Shown here: positions 1 to 7,420 of the stretch, in pieces
Layout: each line of letters starts with the position of its first letter
How positions within the stretch are numbered: position 1 is the stretch's first letter
NCBI GenBank assembly: GCA_030037105.1
Contig: JASHRY010000189.1
Location: 1 to 10,110 of the forward strand
DNA: 10,110 nt
Direction: 5' to 3'
Origin: Xanthobacteraceae bacterium
Lineage (GTDB): Bacteria > Pseudomonadota > Alphaproteobacteria > Rhizobiales > Xanthobacteraceae
Made by a program: the position numbers and the translations under genes
The notes under the pieces: model-generated
Told to the model about the DNA's origin: nothing
The model's input: only the letters and a program-made list of their open reading frames with translations
Databases searched by the model: none

Positions 1-1036
1 GGCTGTTGGGGTGACCGTTAACGATCTTGCTGATCACGTCAGCGAGATAGGCGTAAGGATCAACGCTGTTGAGTTTGCAGGTTTCAATCAACGAGGCGAT
101 GACCGCCCAATGCTCGCCGCCGTCATCGGAGCCGGCGAACAACGCATTTTTTCGATTCAAGGCGATTGGTCGGATGGTTCGCTCCACGACGTTCGAATCG
201 ATCTCGATACAGCCGTCATCGAGGAAGCGCATGAGGCCGTCCCAGCGCGACAGCGCATAGCGGATCGACTCGGCGAGTTTGGTCTTCTGGCTGATCAGAG
301 TAAGTTTGGATCGGAGCCAAGACTCGAGTTCGTCGACAATTGGACGGCTCCTGTCCTGGCGGACGACGCGCCGCTCATCGGCGCTGCGGCCACGGATGTC
401 CTTCTCGATGGCATAAAGGCCAGCGATGCGCTCAAGCGCCTCATTGGCGATCGGTGCCGGGCCGGCGGCGGCGAGCTCATAGAAGCGGCGGCGGACATGG
501 GACCAGCAGAAGGCGAGTTTTACGTCACCACGCTCGGCGAGCACACGGTAGCCGCCATAGCCGTCAACCTGCAGGGTGCCCTTGAAGCCGGCCAGATGGG
601 TGATTGGCCGCTCGGCCTTGCGATCGGGCGCATAGACATAGGCGACGCCTGGCGGATCAGTGCCGCCCCATGGCCGATCATCCCGTGCGTAGGCCCATAA
701 CTGGCCGAGCTTGGTGCGCCCGCGGCCGGGATCGAGCACCGGCGCCGTGGTCTCGTCGGCGAATAGCTTGGCTGAGCCCTTGAGCGCCAGCAGCAGGCGC
801 TCGTGAATCGGCCGCAGCAGGAAGGCCGCCCGGCCGACCCAATCGGCCAGCGTCGAGCGGTCGAGTTCGATGCCCTGGCGGGCGTAGATCTGAGCCTGCC
901 GATACAGCCGAAGATGATCCGCATATTTGGAGACGAGGACCTGGGCGACAGTGGCCTCGGTCGGCAATCCGCCCTCAATCAGGCGGGCCGGCGCGGGCGC
1001 TTGCACCACCACGTTCTCGCAAGCCCGACAGGCACG
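1..1036 (-). pseudogene. tnpC: IS66-family transposase TnpC, 5'-truncated remnant (also cut by window edge)
   Basis: Reading the minus strand from about 1036 to base 2 gives roughly 345 codons with no stop. The product has the landmarks of IS66 TnpC: a Cys-pair ACRACE followed by VVVQAPAPARL (the end of the zinc-binding region), VSKYADHLRLYRQ, GIELDRSTLADWVG, FADETTAPVLDPG (first catalytic Asp, about 755-757), LQVDGYGGY (second Asp), CWSHVRRRFYE, and SNVVERTIRPIALNRKNALF (catalytic Glu), then the usual ISKIVNG near the C-terminus. Full-length IS66 TnpC is about 500-550 residues, so roughly 150 N-terminal residues are missing at about 1036, and the last ~20 lie beyond the left edge. No tnpA or tnpB is visible. 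Homology stops exactly where the IS481-like sequence on the other strand begins, so this is a broken copy. The core frame is intact, suggesting fairly recent decay. Open frames on the plus strand here are antisense shadows. Confidence 0.88.
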
Positions 1037-1817
1037 ACCTCATTCGTCGCCCAACCAAACCCCACTGGCCGCACGCACCAGCGTCGAGGTCCTGCGCCGT
1101 CAGCGCTATACCGGCAAGCAGATCGCCCTCGAGCTCGGCCTGTCGGCCGCCACCGTCAGTCGCATCTTGCAGCGGCTGGGGCTCAACAAGATCGGTGCTC
1201 TGGAACCCTGCCAGCCGGTACGCCGCTATGAACGCGAGCGTCCTGGCGAGATGATCCATCTCGACATCAAAAAGCTCGGCAAGATCAATGGCATCGGCCA
1301 TCGCATCACCGGCGACCGCAGCGGCCAGAGCAATTTGCGCTCGCGCGGCAAAGGGCCGGGTTGGGAGTTCGTCCACCTCGCCATCGACGATGCTTCGCGC
1401 ATCGCCTTCGCCAAGGTGATGAACAGCGAAAGGCGACGCAGTGCCACCGCCTTCCTTAAGGCAGCGCTCGCTTACTATGAGAGCCTCGGCATCAAGGTCG
1501 AGCGCGTCATGACCGACAACGGCTCCTGCTACAAGTCGTTCGCCTTCCGCAGGCTCTGCAAGCGGCTCGGCCTCAAACACATCCGCACCAGGCCGTATAC
1601 GCCGAAAACCAACGGCAAGGCCGAGCGCTTCATCCAGACCTCTCTGCGCGAGTGGGCCTACGCTAAAGCCTACCAGCATTCCAGGCAGAGAACCGACGAT
1701 CTGCCAGTCTGGCTACACCGATACAATTGGCACAGGCCTCACGCCGGCATCGGTGATAAAACTCCCATCAGCAGACTCGGCCTCACCGGGAATAACCTCC
1801 TGAGGCTCCACAATTAG
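1035..1817 (+). pseudogene. IS481-family transposase, N-terminally truncated
   Basis: This is a DDE-type transposase of the IS481 family. From about 1035 the frame shows the end of the linker (RPHSSPNQTP), a helix-turn-helix (GKQIALELGLSAATVSRIL), then the rve catalytic core. The catalytic triad is D at 1263-1265 (in IHLDIKKLG), D at 1515-1517 (in RVMTDNGSCY) and E at 1623-1625 (in TNGKAERFIQ), with 35 residues between the second Asp and the Glu as expected for a retroviral-integrase fold. The C-terminus (WLHRYNWHRPH, then NNLLRLHN) is complete and the stop is 1815-1817. Family members are about 315-320 residues; only about 260 are present, so the first ~55 residues with the first HTH are missing. 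The frame stays open upstream to an ATG at 927, but that part is antisense to the IS66 remnant and is not native transposase. No terminal inverted repeat was found on either side, so it is probably immobile on its own. Confidence 0.88.
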
Positions 1818-1919
1818 AGCGCGTCCAGGAAAAGTGGGCACCGGTTTTCCGTCCGGACGCGCGACAATACAAAAGCTTAAAGTGAGATGACGATTCGAAG
1901 ATAAGTCATCCCACTTTAG
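1815..1919. repeat. Composite palindromic intergenic repeat (two inverted repeats)
   Basis: Two palindromes lie back to back between the IS481 stop and the MFS gene. The first has outer arms gcgcgtcc (1819-1826) and ggacgcgc (1855-1862), with inner arms ggaaaa (1828-1833) and ttttcc (1845-1850). The second has arms 1877-1891 and 1905-1919 that pair at 13 of 15 positions (core aaagtgagatgac / gtcatcccacttt) around a 13-base loop. From memory, closely similar sequences (cgcgtcc, ggttttccgtccggacgcg, then an AT-rich link and a gatgac/gtcatc hairpin) are scattered in intergenic regions of rhizobial-type alphaproteobacteria; this is recognition, not a search result. It starts right at the transposase stop codon, so the IS481 right end is missing or was overwritten here. 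Either hairpin could end or process transcripts reading out of the IS, though no clear U-run follows. Confidence 0.72.
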
Positions 1920-1945
1920 CGACCAAAAAAAAGCGCGCGGCGGCA

Positions 1946-3160
1946 ATGACAGACAATTCGAGGACGACGGAAGCCGGAGACATTGCAGATGCGCGGCGTG
2001 CCGCCCTTCGTTTCGTCGTCACGATCGGAATCCTCAGCTTCTTCGCCGATTTCACTTATGAGGGCTCGCGCAGCATCATCGGTCCCTATCTCGCGACGCT
2101 GCAAGCCAGCGGCACCGTGGTCGGCGTCATCACCGGATTTGGCGAACTGCTCGGATACACCCTTCGCCTGTTATCCGGGCGATTGGCCGATGCAACCAGC
2201 CGATATTGGACGGTCACCATTGTTGGCTACGTCGTTCAAATGACTTCCGTGCCGGCATTGGCGCTGACCCACACTTGGCCCGCCGCGGCAGCTTTGATCG
2301 TTCTCGAACGGGTCGGCAAAGCGATCCGAAATCCACCGCGTGACGTGATGCTCTCGCATGCCGGCAAGCGGATCGGCGGATACGGCTGGACGTTCGGCTT
2401 GCATGAAGCGCTCGACCAATTCGGCGCCGTGGTCGGCCCGCTCGCAGTGGCCGCCGTGCTCGCTCATGAGAGAAGCTATCGGACGGCTTTCGCGGTGCTG
2501 TTTGTGCCTGCGGTTGTCAATCTCAGCCTCGTCTTGCTCGCGCGCGCGCTCTATCCGACGCCGCAAGATCTGGACGTCTCGCCACGTGCCGGACCGGATT
2601 CGCGACTGCCGATCTTGTTTTGGATCTATTTGACCGGCGCCGTGTTGGTTGCGGCCGGTTTTGCCGATTATCCCTTGATTGCTTTCCATTTCAGCCGCAC
2701 GGGAGCGATTTCCGGCGAAGCGATAGCGGTTTTCTACGCCATCGCCATGGCGGTCAGCGGGACGGGCTCCCTCGTGCTCGGCAGCTTGTTCGATCGCTTC
2801 GGATTTGTCGTCCTGGTGGCGTTGACCTTGGTGTCAACGCTGTTCGCTCCCCTCGTATTTCTCGGCAACTTCTGGGTGGCGTTGATTGGAGCCGCGATTT
2901 GGGGGCTCGGCACGGGAGTTCACGAGTCGATCATTCCGGCGGCGGTGGCGCCAATGATCGCGGCTTCACGCAGAGCCTTCGCATTCGGCCTGTTCACGGC
3001 TGCATACGGAATATTTTGGTTCGTCGGCAGCGCCGTGATCGGCATCCTGTACGATCTTTCACTGCCGACCATGATTGCATTCTGCATCGCTACGCAACTC
3101 GCGGCGGTGCCGATTTTCATGTGGGTCGGCAGCCGGGCGCGGCGACGAAATCCCGCATAG
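1946..3160 (+). CDS. Major facilitator superfamily (MFS) transporter
   Basis: This 404-residue inner-membrane protein is of usual MFS length, with about 11-12 hydrophobic segments. A short charged N-terminus (1-20) is followed by a segment at about 22-36. Motif-A-like loops occur in both halves: GRLADATSRYW (78-88) and GSLFDRFGFVV (279-289). The loop ERVGKAIRNPPRD (121-133) matches a motif typical of one branch of drug/metabolite MFS proteins, and GLHEALDQFGAVVGPL (151-166) resembles the segment-5 motif. A soluble spacer at about 203-222 separates the two six-helix halves. Substrate cannot be told from sequence; efflux is a reasonable guess. The ATG at 1946 is the first good start in frame and has no strong Shine-Dalgarno. 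It is preceded by the palindromic repeat and IS remnants, so its original promoter may have been altered. It converges on the HEAT-repeat gene with 27 bases between the stops. Confidence 0.87.
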   Translation: MTDNSRTTEAGDIADARRAALRFVVTIGILSFFADFTYEGSRSIIGPYLATLQASGTVVGVITGFGELLGYTLRLLSGRLADATSRYWTVTIVGYVVQMTSVPALALTHTWPAAAALIVLERVGKAIRNPPRDVMLSHAGKRIGGYGWTFGLHEALDQFGAVVGPLAVAAVLAHERSYRTAFAVLFVPAVVNLSLVLLARALYPTPQDLDVSPRAGPDSRLPILFWIYLTGAVLVAAGFADYPLIAFHFSRTGAISGEAIAVFYAIAMAVSGTGSLVLGSLFDRFGFVVLVALTLVSTLFAPLVFLGNFWVALIGAAIWGLGTGVHESIIPAAVAPMIAASRRAFAFGLFTAAYGIFWFVGSAVIGILYDLSLPTMIAFCIATQLAAVPIFMWVGSRARRRNPA

Positions 3161-3187
3161 CGGTCGAATCCGGTCTTGCGCTTGTCG

Positions 3188-4003
3188 TCAGGAGTGAACG
3201 GCGAGACAGGCCTCGATCTCCTGGCGCAGCATCCAATCCGCGCCGGGCAGCAGTTCGTTCAGGCGACCGACGGCGGCACGTCTTTCGCGCGTCGGCGCGT
3301 ATGCAAGACAGAGCTTGCACGCCAGCACGGCGATCCTCGGATCCTTGTCGCGGACGAGCGAGCGGAGTTCCGGCCAGGTCTCGCGCGACAGTCCGATCTC
3401 CGCCAACAGTACGAGAGCGCTTCTCCGCCGCCGCAGGCTGGATTCGCTCTCCCGATCGGGCGTCGGTAAACGGCGGTTCGCGGACGCAACCAGAGCCGGA
3501 CGCACGGTCCGACCCATTCCCTTGAGCGCGGATTGCGCCGATTGCCGGCTTGCATCGTCCTCCAGCGCGTCGATCAGCGCCGGAATCGCTTCGGCGCGGC
3601 CGAACGCGCCCAAGGCCGCAATCACGCCGCTGAGGGAAGGTCTTCGCGCAAGCCGCAACAAAATGGGAAATGCGCGCGCGTCACGCGCCTTTGCCAAGGC
3701 CCGTGCCGCGGCGTTGACGACGGCGTCGTCGCCGAGACGCTCGACCGGATCGGCGGCAGAACGCTCGACGCTCAGGTATTCAAGCAGGACATCGCCGGCA
3801 CCCAGAGCGGCCAGAGCCTCCACCGCCCGACAACGCGCGTCAAAAAGGCCGCTTACCTCGCGCTCGAACAGCACGGCACGGAGTGCCGGAATCGCCGCGG
3901 CGCCGCAGGCGACAACCTCGACCACGCCGACATCGCCATCGTGGAACGACTTGAGCTTGCCGATCGCTCGATCCAAGTCGTGTTGCCGGCTCGCGAGATT
4001 CAT
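3188..4003 (-). CDS. HEAT-repeat protein, third gene of the MutS-like operon
   Basis: This 271-residue Ala/Leu/Arg-rich protein is built of helical repeats, with no signal peptide or membrane segment seen. HEAT-like units, paired helices with the pattern ALxxLGxxxAxPxLxxLL, can be seen at about residues 27-47 (VACGAAAIPALRAVLF), 56-80, 94-120 (AAARALAKARDARAFPILLR), 124-149 (GVIAALGAFGRAEAIPALID), 153-174 and 194-236. No catalytic motif is visible, so a protein-binding scaffold role is the inference from the fold. It follows MutS-like B on the same strand after an 83-base gap and is probably co-transcribed with it. That gap holds only a small 5-bp hairpin (4066-4079) without a good U-run. The ATG at 4003 is preceded by a weak GGCGGGAA. 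PBS-lyase-type HEAT proteins are an alternative label. Function unknown; the operon suggests a partner for the MutS-like ATPases. Confidence 0.8.
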   Translation of the reverse strand: MNLASRQHDLDRAIGKLKSFHDGDVGVVEVVACGAAAIPALRAVLFEREVSGLFDARCRAVEALAALGAGDVLLEYLSVERSAADPVERLGDDAVVNAAARALAKARDARAFPILLRLARRPSLSGVIAALGAFGRAEAIPALIDALEDDASRQSAQSALKGMGRTVRPALVASANRRLPTPDRESESSLRRRRSALVLLAEIGLSRETWPELRSLVRDKDPRIAVLACKLCLAYAPTRERRAAVGRLNELLPGADWMLRQEIEACLAVHS

Positions 4004-4086
4004 TTCCCGCCGGGGCGGTCGCTTGACCAGCCCCGCCTCTTACCCGTCTCGCCGCGATAAACTCAGGCGCGATAGCGCCGACCGAG

Positions 4087-5703
4087 CTATACCGCCGCTC
4101 TGTCTCTCTTTGCCGGCGCCGCCTGCGTTCTTGCGCCGCCGCCGGAGAAAACCGCTCGATACAGGTCTTCGCCGTAACTTGTTTGCAACGGCTCGCCGGT
4201 GACCAGTTTGAACGGCCTCGTGCCGTCGGGCCGCCTCTCGGCGCGCAGGAACGCCGCGCGACCTGACTCGCGGACGAAAAGGGAATGCGCGAAATGATAC
4301 AAATGCGTGACGAAGAACACCCTCACGTTCCGGTGCAGCAGTGCCCTGACGATCTGGCTTGCAATCTCCGAGCCTTCCCGCTCGTCCGTCGACGCGAATG
4401 ATTCATTCAACAGCAGCACCGAATTGGATTTGATCCGATCGACTATTTCGCTCATTCTGGCGAGCTCTTCGTCCCATTTGCCGCTTTCCATTGTCGTATC
4501 TTCTTCGCGCTTGAAGTGCGTGAACAGGCCGTCGCAGATCTCCGAGGAAAACGCCTCGGCGGTCACGAACATGCCGGCCTGCATCATCAAATGGGCGAGA
4601 CCGACGCTGCGCAGAAAAGTCGATTTGCCGCCGCTATTGGCGCCGGTGACGACGACCACGTCGGTTTCGTCGGCGTCGAGATCGTTGCCGACAACTTTTT
4701 GTCCCGCGCTTAGTGTCAGCGCGGCGTCATACAGAGTGGAGAACGACAATCTCCGCCGGCCCGCCGGAGTGAAATCCGGGAAGCATACCGGTTCGCCGAT
4801 ACGGATGAGCTGGCCGTACAAATTCAGGCAGCCGACGTAAAACGCCAATTCCGTGCGCAGCATTTGAAAAAAGCTGAGAATATGATCGGTCGACTGGGCC
4901 AATGCATTGGCCACGAGATTGACGCCGCGGTCGCTCAATTCCGCCAGCGCACGGGTGCCGGCCTCGTCGCGCGGGTGCAGGTGAAATGTGTAGGCGGGCG
5001 GCCGTTCCGCAATAAGCCGCGCCAGCCAGGAACGCTGGTCCTCGTGCGGCCGGCGCAGCACATAGCTTTTCCCTTTGTTGCCTTTCCCCAATCGCGCGCT
5101 GAGCAAAACCCCTTGCCGAAATTTAAGCCGGTTCAAATGCCCCTCGATTGCCGCGAAATACTCATCGCTGAGTTCTTTCTTCAGCATCGCAAAAAGTCTC
5201 GCAAACCCCTCCGATTCGAATTTATCCGTATGTTGGTCGGCGACATTTCTCAGCCTTTTCAACATGTCGACGAACAGCCGCAGCACGTCAACCGCCCGGT
5301 GAAGTATCCCGCTGGGGTAGCGGGTCAGGAAGCTCCAGTAGTTTCTCTTCTCGCTCTCGATCGTCTCGATGGCGATCTGATAAAGCTCCCTGACGATCTG
5401 CTCGTTGTGCAGACAGTCGGCGAGGATATGTTGACGATAGCGAATGGCATCCGGATCGGTTAAGCTCGAAAGCATCGCGACCTTGGCGACCTCGTACATG
5501 AACTTGTCGCCCTGGCTCATGGCGTTGAGTAAAACGTCCAAGCCGAGGTCCTGCCTCAGCACCTCGCCGTTCCAAGGCAAGACCTGCTGCAAATCAAGCG
5601 TCTGATCCGCGGCTCCTCTGCTATGACGAAGCTCCTTTTCCCTCCGCGTCAGCAACTGCTCGGGATCAAAGTCGCGATCGCGGTACATCAGAAACGCCTT
5701 CAT
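4087..5703 (-). CDS. MutS-like ATPase B (core and ATPase domains only)
   Basis: This 538-residue protein carries a C-terminal MutS-type ABC ATPase. Walker A is GANSGGKST (354-362). A MutS-like segment LFTHFKREED leads into the ESGKWDEELARM stretch, which sits where MutS has its ABC signature (SGRSTF). Walker B is SVLLLNESFAST, with Asn433 in place of the usual Asp and Glu434 kept. The switch motif VTHLYHF retains the histidine (His467). The preceding ~350 residues are mostly helical and include DAIRYR (85-90); they look like a divergent MutS lever/core region. There is no N-terminal mismatch-binding domain, and full MutS is about 850-900 residues. I chose the ATG at 5703 because it overlaps the stop of gene A (ATGA) and the protein aligns with A from there; the frame is open to an ATG at 5844, but those 47 residues are antisense-type sequence inside A. 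Translational coupling to A is likely. Calling it a mismatch-repair protein would go beyond what is visible; DNA binding and ATP-driven clamp behaviour are inferred from the family. Confidence 0.87.
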   Translation of the reverse strand: MKAFLMYRDRDFDPEQLLTRREKELRHSRGAADQTLDLQQVLPWNGEVLRQDLGLDVLLNAMSQGDKFMYEVAKVAMLSSLTDPDAIRYRQHILADCLHNEQIVRELYQIAIETIESEKRNYWSFLTRYPSGILHRAVDVLRLFVDMLKRLRNVADQHTDKFESEGFARLFAMLKKELSDEYFAAIEGHLNRLKFRQGVLLSARLGKGNKGKSYVLRRPHEDQRSWLARLIAERPPAYTFHLHPRDEAGTRALAELSDRGVNLVANALAQSTDHILSFFQMLRTELAFYVGCLNLYGQLIRIGEPVCFPDFTPAGRRRLSFSTLYDAALTLSAGQKVVGNDLDADETDVVVVTGANSGGKSTFLRSVGLAHLMMQAGMFVTAEAFSSEICDGLFTHFKREEDTTMESGKWDEELARMSEIVDRIKSNSVLLLNESFASTDEREGSEIASQIVRALLHRNVRVFFVTHLYHFAHSLFVRESGRAAFLRAERRPDGTRPFKLVTGEPLQTSYGEDLYRAVFSGGGARTQAAPAKRDRAAV

Positions 5704-7328
5704 GGCCTGATCCGCTCCGTGATCGCGTCGTAGGTCAGCCCGTACTTTTGAGCAATCGCCATGGCATAGGCAAGCCCGTCGGCCGGCCGCCTCACCACCT
5801 TGAAAGTCCGCAACGCCGGATTCTCCGGAACGACCGTGCTGCACATGGAAACGGTTTGCGGGCCGAACGACGCCAATTCATCGACGAAAGTCACCCAAAC
5901 GCAAAGCAGGTCCAGCTCCACTATTTTCTCCATTACCTTCTTGCTCAAGAAAGTTTCGTCCTGAATAGTCGTGGAGGTGAAAATTTCGTTCATGATGACG
6001 ATCGATCGCGACGTAGCTTGATTGAGAATCTCGTGAATTCTGACCAAATCATCTTCCAGCTTGCCGCGGAGATTTTCCACCTTCTCCACTTTCTCGAAAT
6101 GGGTGAACATCTCGTCGAAAAGAAGAAGTTGCGCTTCTCTGCCGGGCACCGGACAGCCCAGGCTCGCCAGGTAATGCATTTGCCCGAAGGCGCGGGCAAA
6201 AGTGGTCTTCCCGCCTTGATTGGGACCGGATACGACCAGGATCCGTTCCCGGCTCTGAAGATGAAAGTCGTTGCAGATCACGGATGCGCCTTCGCCGACA
6301 AGCTTATGGGCGAGCGCGATGTCGAATCCGTCGGAGGCATAGACGTCCTTGGTGGTGTCGGAAATGCGCGGATAACAGAACGACAGCCCCGCGCGCGTCA
6401 GAGCGGCGATGTGTTCCAAATAGGCGATATAGAATTGAACCTCGCGGTCAAAGACGGCGACGGTTCGGTCGACAAAATCCCCGTTTTTGGCGCAATAATC
6501 GTCCAAGGCGATGAAAACCTCGGGATGCAATTTGGCGACGAATTCCAGAATCTTGGCTTCGACATGGTTCATGTCGTCACCGGCCGAGAACTTGACCCGG
6601 TAATCCTTTGCGGCGCCCTGCTTGAATTTCTCGAACGTTCTCTCAACTTCGACGCTGTAATCGACTTCGCCCTCATATTTGCAAACGGTAAAGCTCATCC
6701 CCTTTGCCAGCACGCAATATTCTATCGCCGCCAAATCATCCTTAAGCTTCTTGGTCGCGGAGAGAAGCGACAGGAAACGCGCGGAACCGGCGTAGCTCGC
6801 CATATATTCGCGCAAGCGCAGAAAGCCGCGCGATTTCAGATCCGCTTCGGCGAGATCGTCGGCGAGTGCACCGACGGCGGCGCAATAGATGGCGACCGCG
6901 TCCAGAAACCACCCCTGCTTCTGCTCCTTGTAATGCATTTTTTGCGCGCGACGGAAATGCTCGCGCATGTCGCGCATGCTTGCGGCGAAGGCAACGACGC
7001 GTTCATAGAGGAACCGCCTCTCGAGATCCTGCATCACCTCGTGACGATAGCGGATCGCATCGACGCGCTTGAGACAGTCGTAAAAGAACGGCTTCAGATT
7101 GTATTCGTCCTTGCCGGAGGTAACGGCATCGACGATCTGATCGCAATTGAGGTTGACAAAATAAGCCGGCGCGGCCGGGGCGTCGCCGCCGCGGTCGGCC
7201 GGCCGCTCGAACAGAATGCTGGTGACGACCGCCGGCTGCCGCCTCTCCATCAGCGCCTGATCCGCTGACTGAGCCGGCCGGCGCGCGCGGCCGTGGTCGA
7301 GCAAGTCGGGCTTTGCCGCATTCGCCAT
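5700..7328 (-). CDS. MutS-like ATPase A (core and ATPase domains only)
   Basis: This 542-residue MutS-related protein is the first gene of the operon. Its Walker A is GPNQGGKTTF (from residue 368), very close to the MutS GPNMGGKST. Walker B is SIVIMNEIFTSTT, with Asn447 for Asp and Glu448 retained. At the switch position, where MutS and protein B have THxxH/L, this protein has VTFVDELASF, so the histidine is replaced by Phe481. The segment MFTHFEKVEKVENLRGKL corresponds to LFTHFKREED in B. DAIRYRH (90-96) aligns with the same motif in B, and the helical region 60-350 resembles the MutS core. No MutS domain I is seen. The ATG at 7328 is a modest choice (weak GAGTGG upstream). Alternatives in frame are ATG 7250 (516 residues) and ATG 7460 (586 residues, with GAGAGG just upstream but reading through the leader hairpins). 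The frame stays open to 8072, but that part is antisense to the phosphatase. The role is unknown; a heterodimer with B is inferred. Confidence 0.86.
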   Translation of the reverse strand: MANAAKPDLLDHGRARRPAQSADQALMERRQPAVVTSILFERPADRGGDAPAAPAYFVNLNCDQIVDAVTSGKDEYNLKPFFYDCLKRVDAIRYRHEVMQDLERRFLYERVVAFAASMRDMREHFRRAQKMHYKEQKQGWFLDAVAIYCAAVGALADDLAEADLKSRGFLRLREYMASYAGSARFLSLLSATKKLKDDLAAIEYCVLAKGMSFTVCKYEGEVDYSVEVERTFEKFKQGAAKDYRVKFSAGDDMNHVEAKILEFVAKLHPEVFIALDDYCAKNGDFVDRTVAVFDREVQFYIAYLEHIAALTRAGLSFCYPRISDTTKDVYASDGFDIALAHKLVGEGASVICNDFHLQSRERILVVSGPNQGGKTTFARAFGQMHYLASLGCPVPGREAQLLLFDEMFTHFEKVEKVENLRGKLEDDLVRIHEILNQATSRSIVIMNEIFTSTTIQDETFLSKKVMEKIVELDLLCVWVTFVDELASFGPQTVSMCSTVVPENPALRTFKVVRRPADGLAYAMAIAQKYGLTYDAITERIRP

Positions 7329-7395
7329 GTTACCACTCGTGCGCTCGCCTCTCCGACGCGGCGGGCGCGGCAAGAGGTCCCCTCTCGCCGCCAAC

Positions 7396-7420
7396 AAAAA
7401 GCCCGCCGCGGCGGCGGGCT
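7396..7420 (-). terminator. Intrinsic-terminator-like hairpin with U-run in the operon leader
   Basis: The arms agcccgccgc (7400-7409) and gcggcgggct (7411-7420) are perfect inverted repeats. In RNA an 8-bp GC-rich stem with a 5-base loop is expected. On the minus strand the 3' arm runs directly into five T (7400-7396). The plus strand has no T-run, so the signal is directional. It lies between the predicted promoter and MutS-A, so it would either end a small RNA or act as an attenuator. Confidence 0.68.

Noticed and set aside
11..700. Plus-strand open frame of 229 codons
   Set aside because: Antisense shadow of the IS66 TnpC remnant, whose minus-strand frame carries all the family motifs.
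975..1679. Minus-strand frame of 234 codons opposite the IS481 transposase
   Set aside because: Antisense to the DDE catalytic core; no independent motif.
2620..3525. Plus-strand frame of 301 codons overlapping the end of the MFS gene and the HEAT gene
   Set aside because: Arg/Ser-rich with no domain; it crosses two well-supported genes in another frame and on the opposite strand.
4066..4079. Small hairpin (ggcgc, gata, gcgcc) between MutS-like B and the HEAT gene
   Set aside because: Only 5 bp and followed by a poor T-run on the minus strand; too weak to call a terminator, so the three genes are kept as one operon.
3315..4202. Plus-strand frame of 295 codons opposite the HEAT-repeat gene
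   Set aside because: Low-complexity Ser/Arg/Ala composition typical of a shadow frame; the minus strand has regular HEAT periodicity.
5704..5844. Longer start for MutS-like B at 5844
   Set aside because: These 47 residues lie inside gene A in another frame and show no MutS-like pattern; the ATG at 5703 has the typical coupled ATGA overlap.
5748..7268. Long plus-strand open frame (506 codons) opposite MutS-like A
   Set aside because: It is antisense to a gene with clear Walker A/B motifs and shows no recognisable domain; long shadow frames are common in high-GC DNA.
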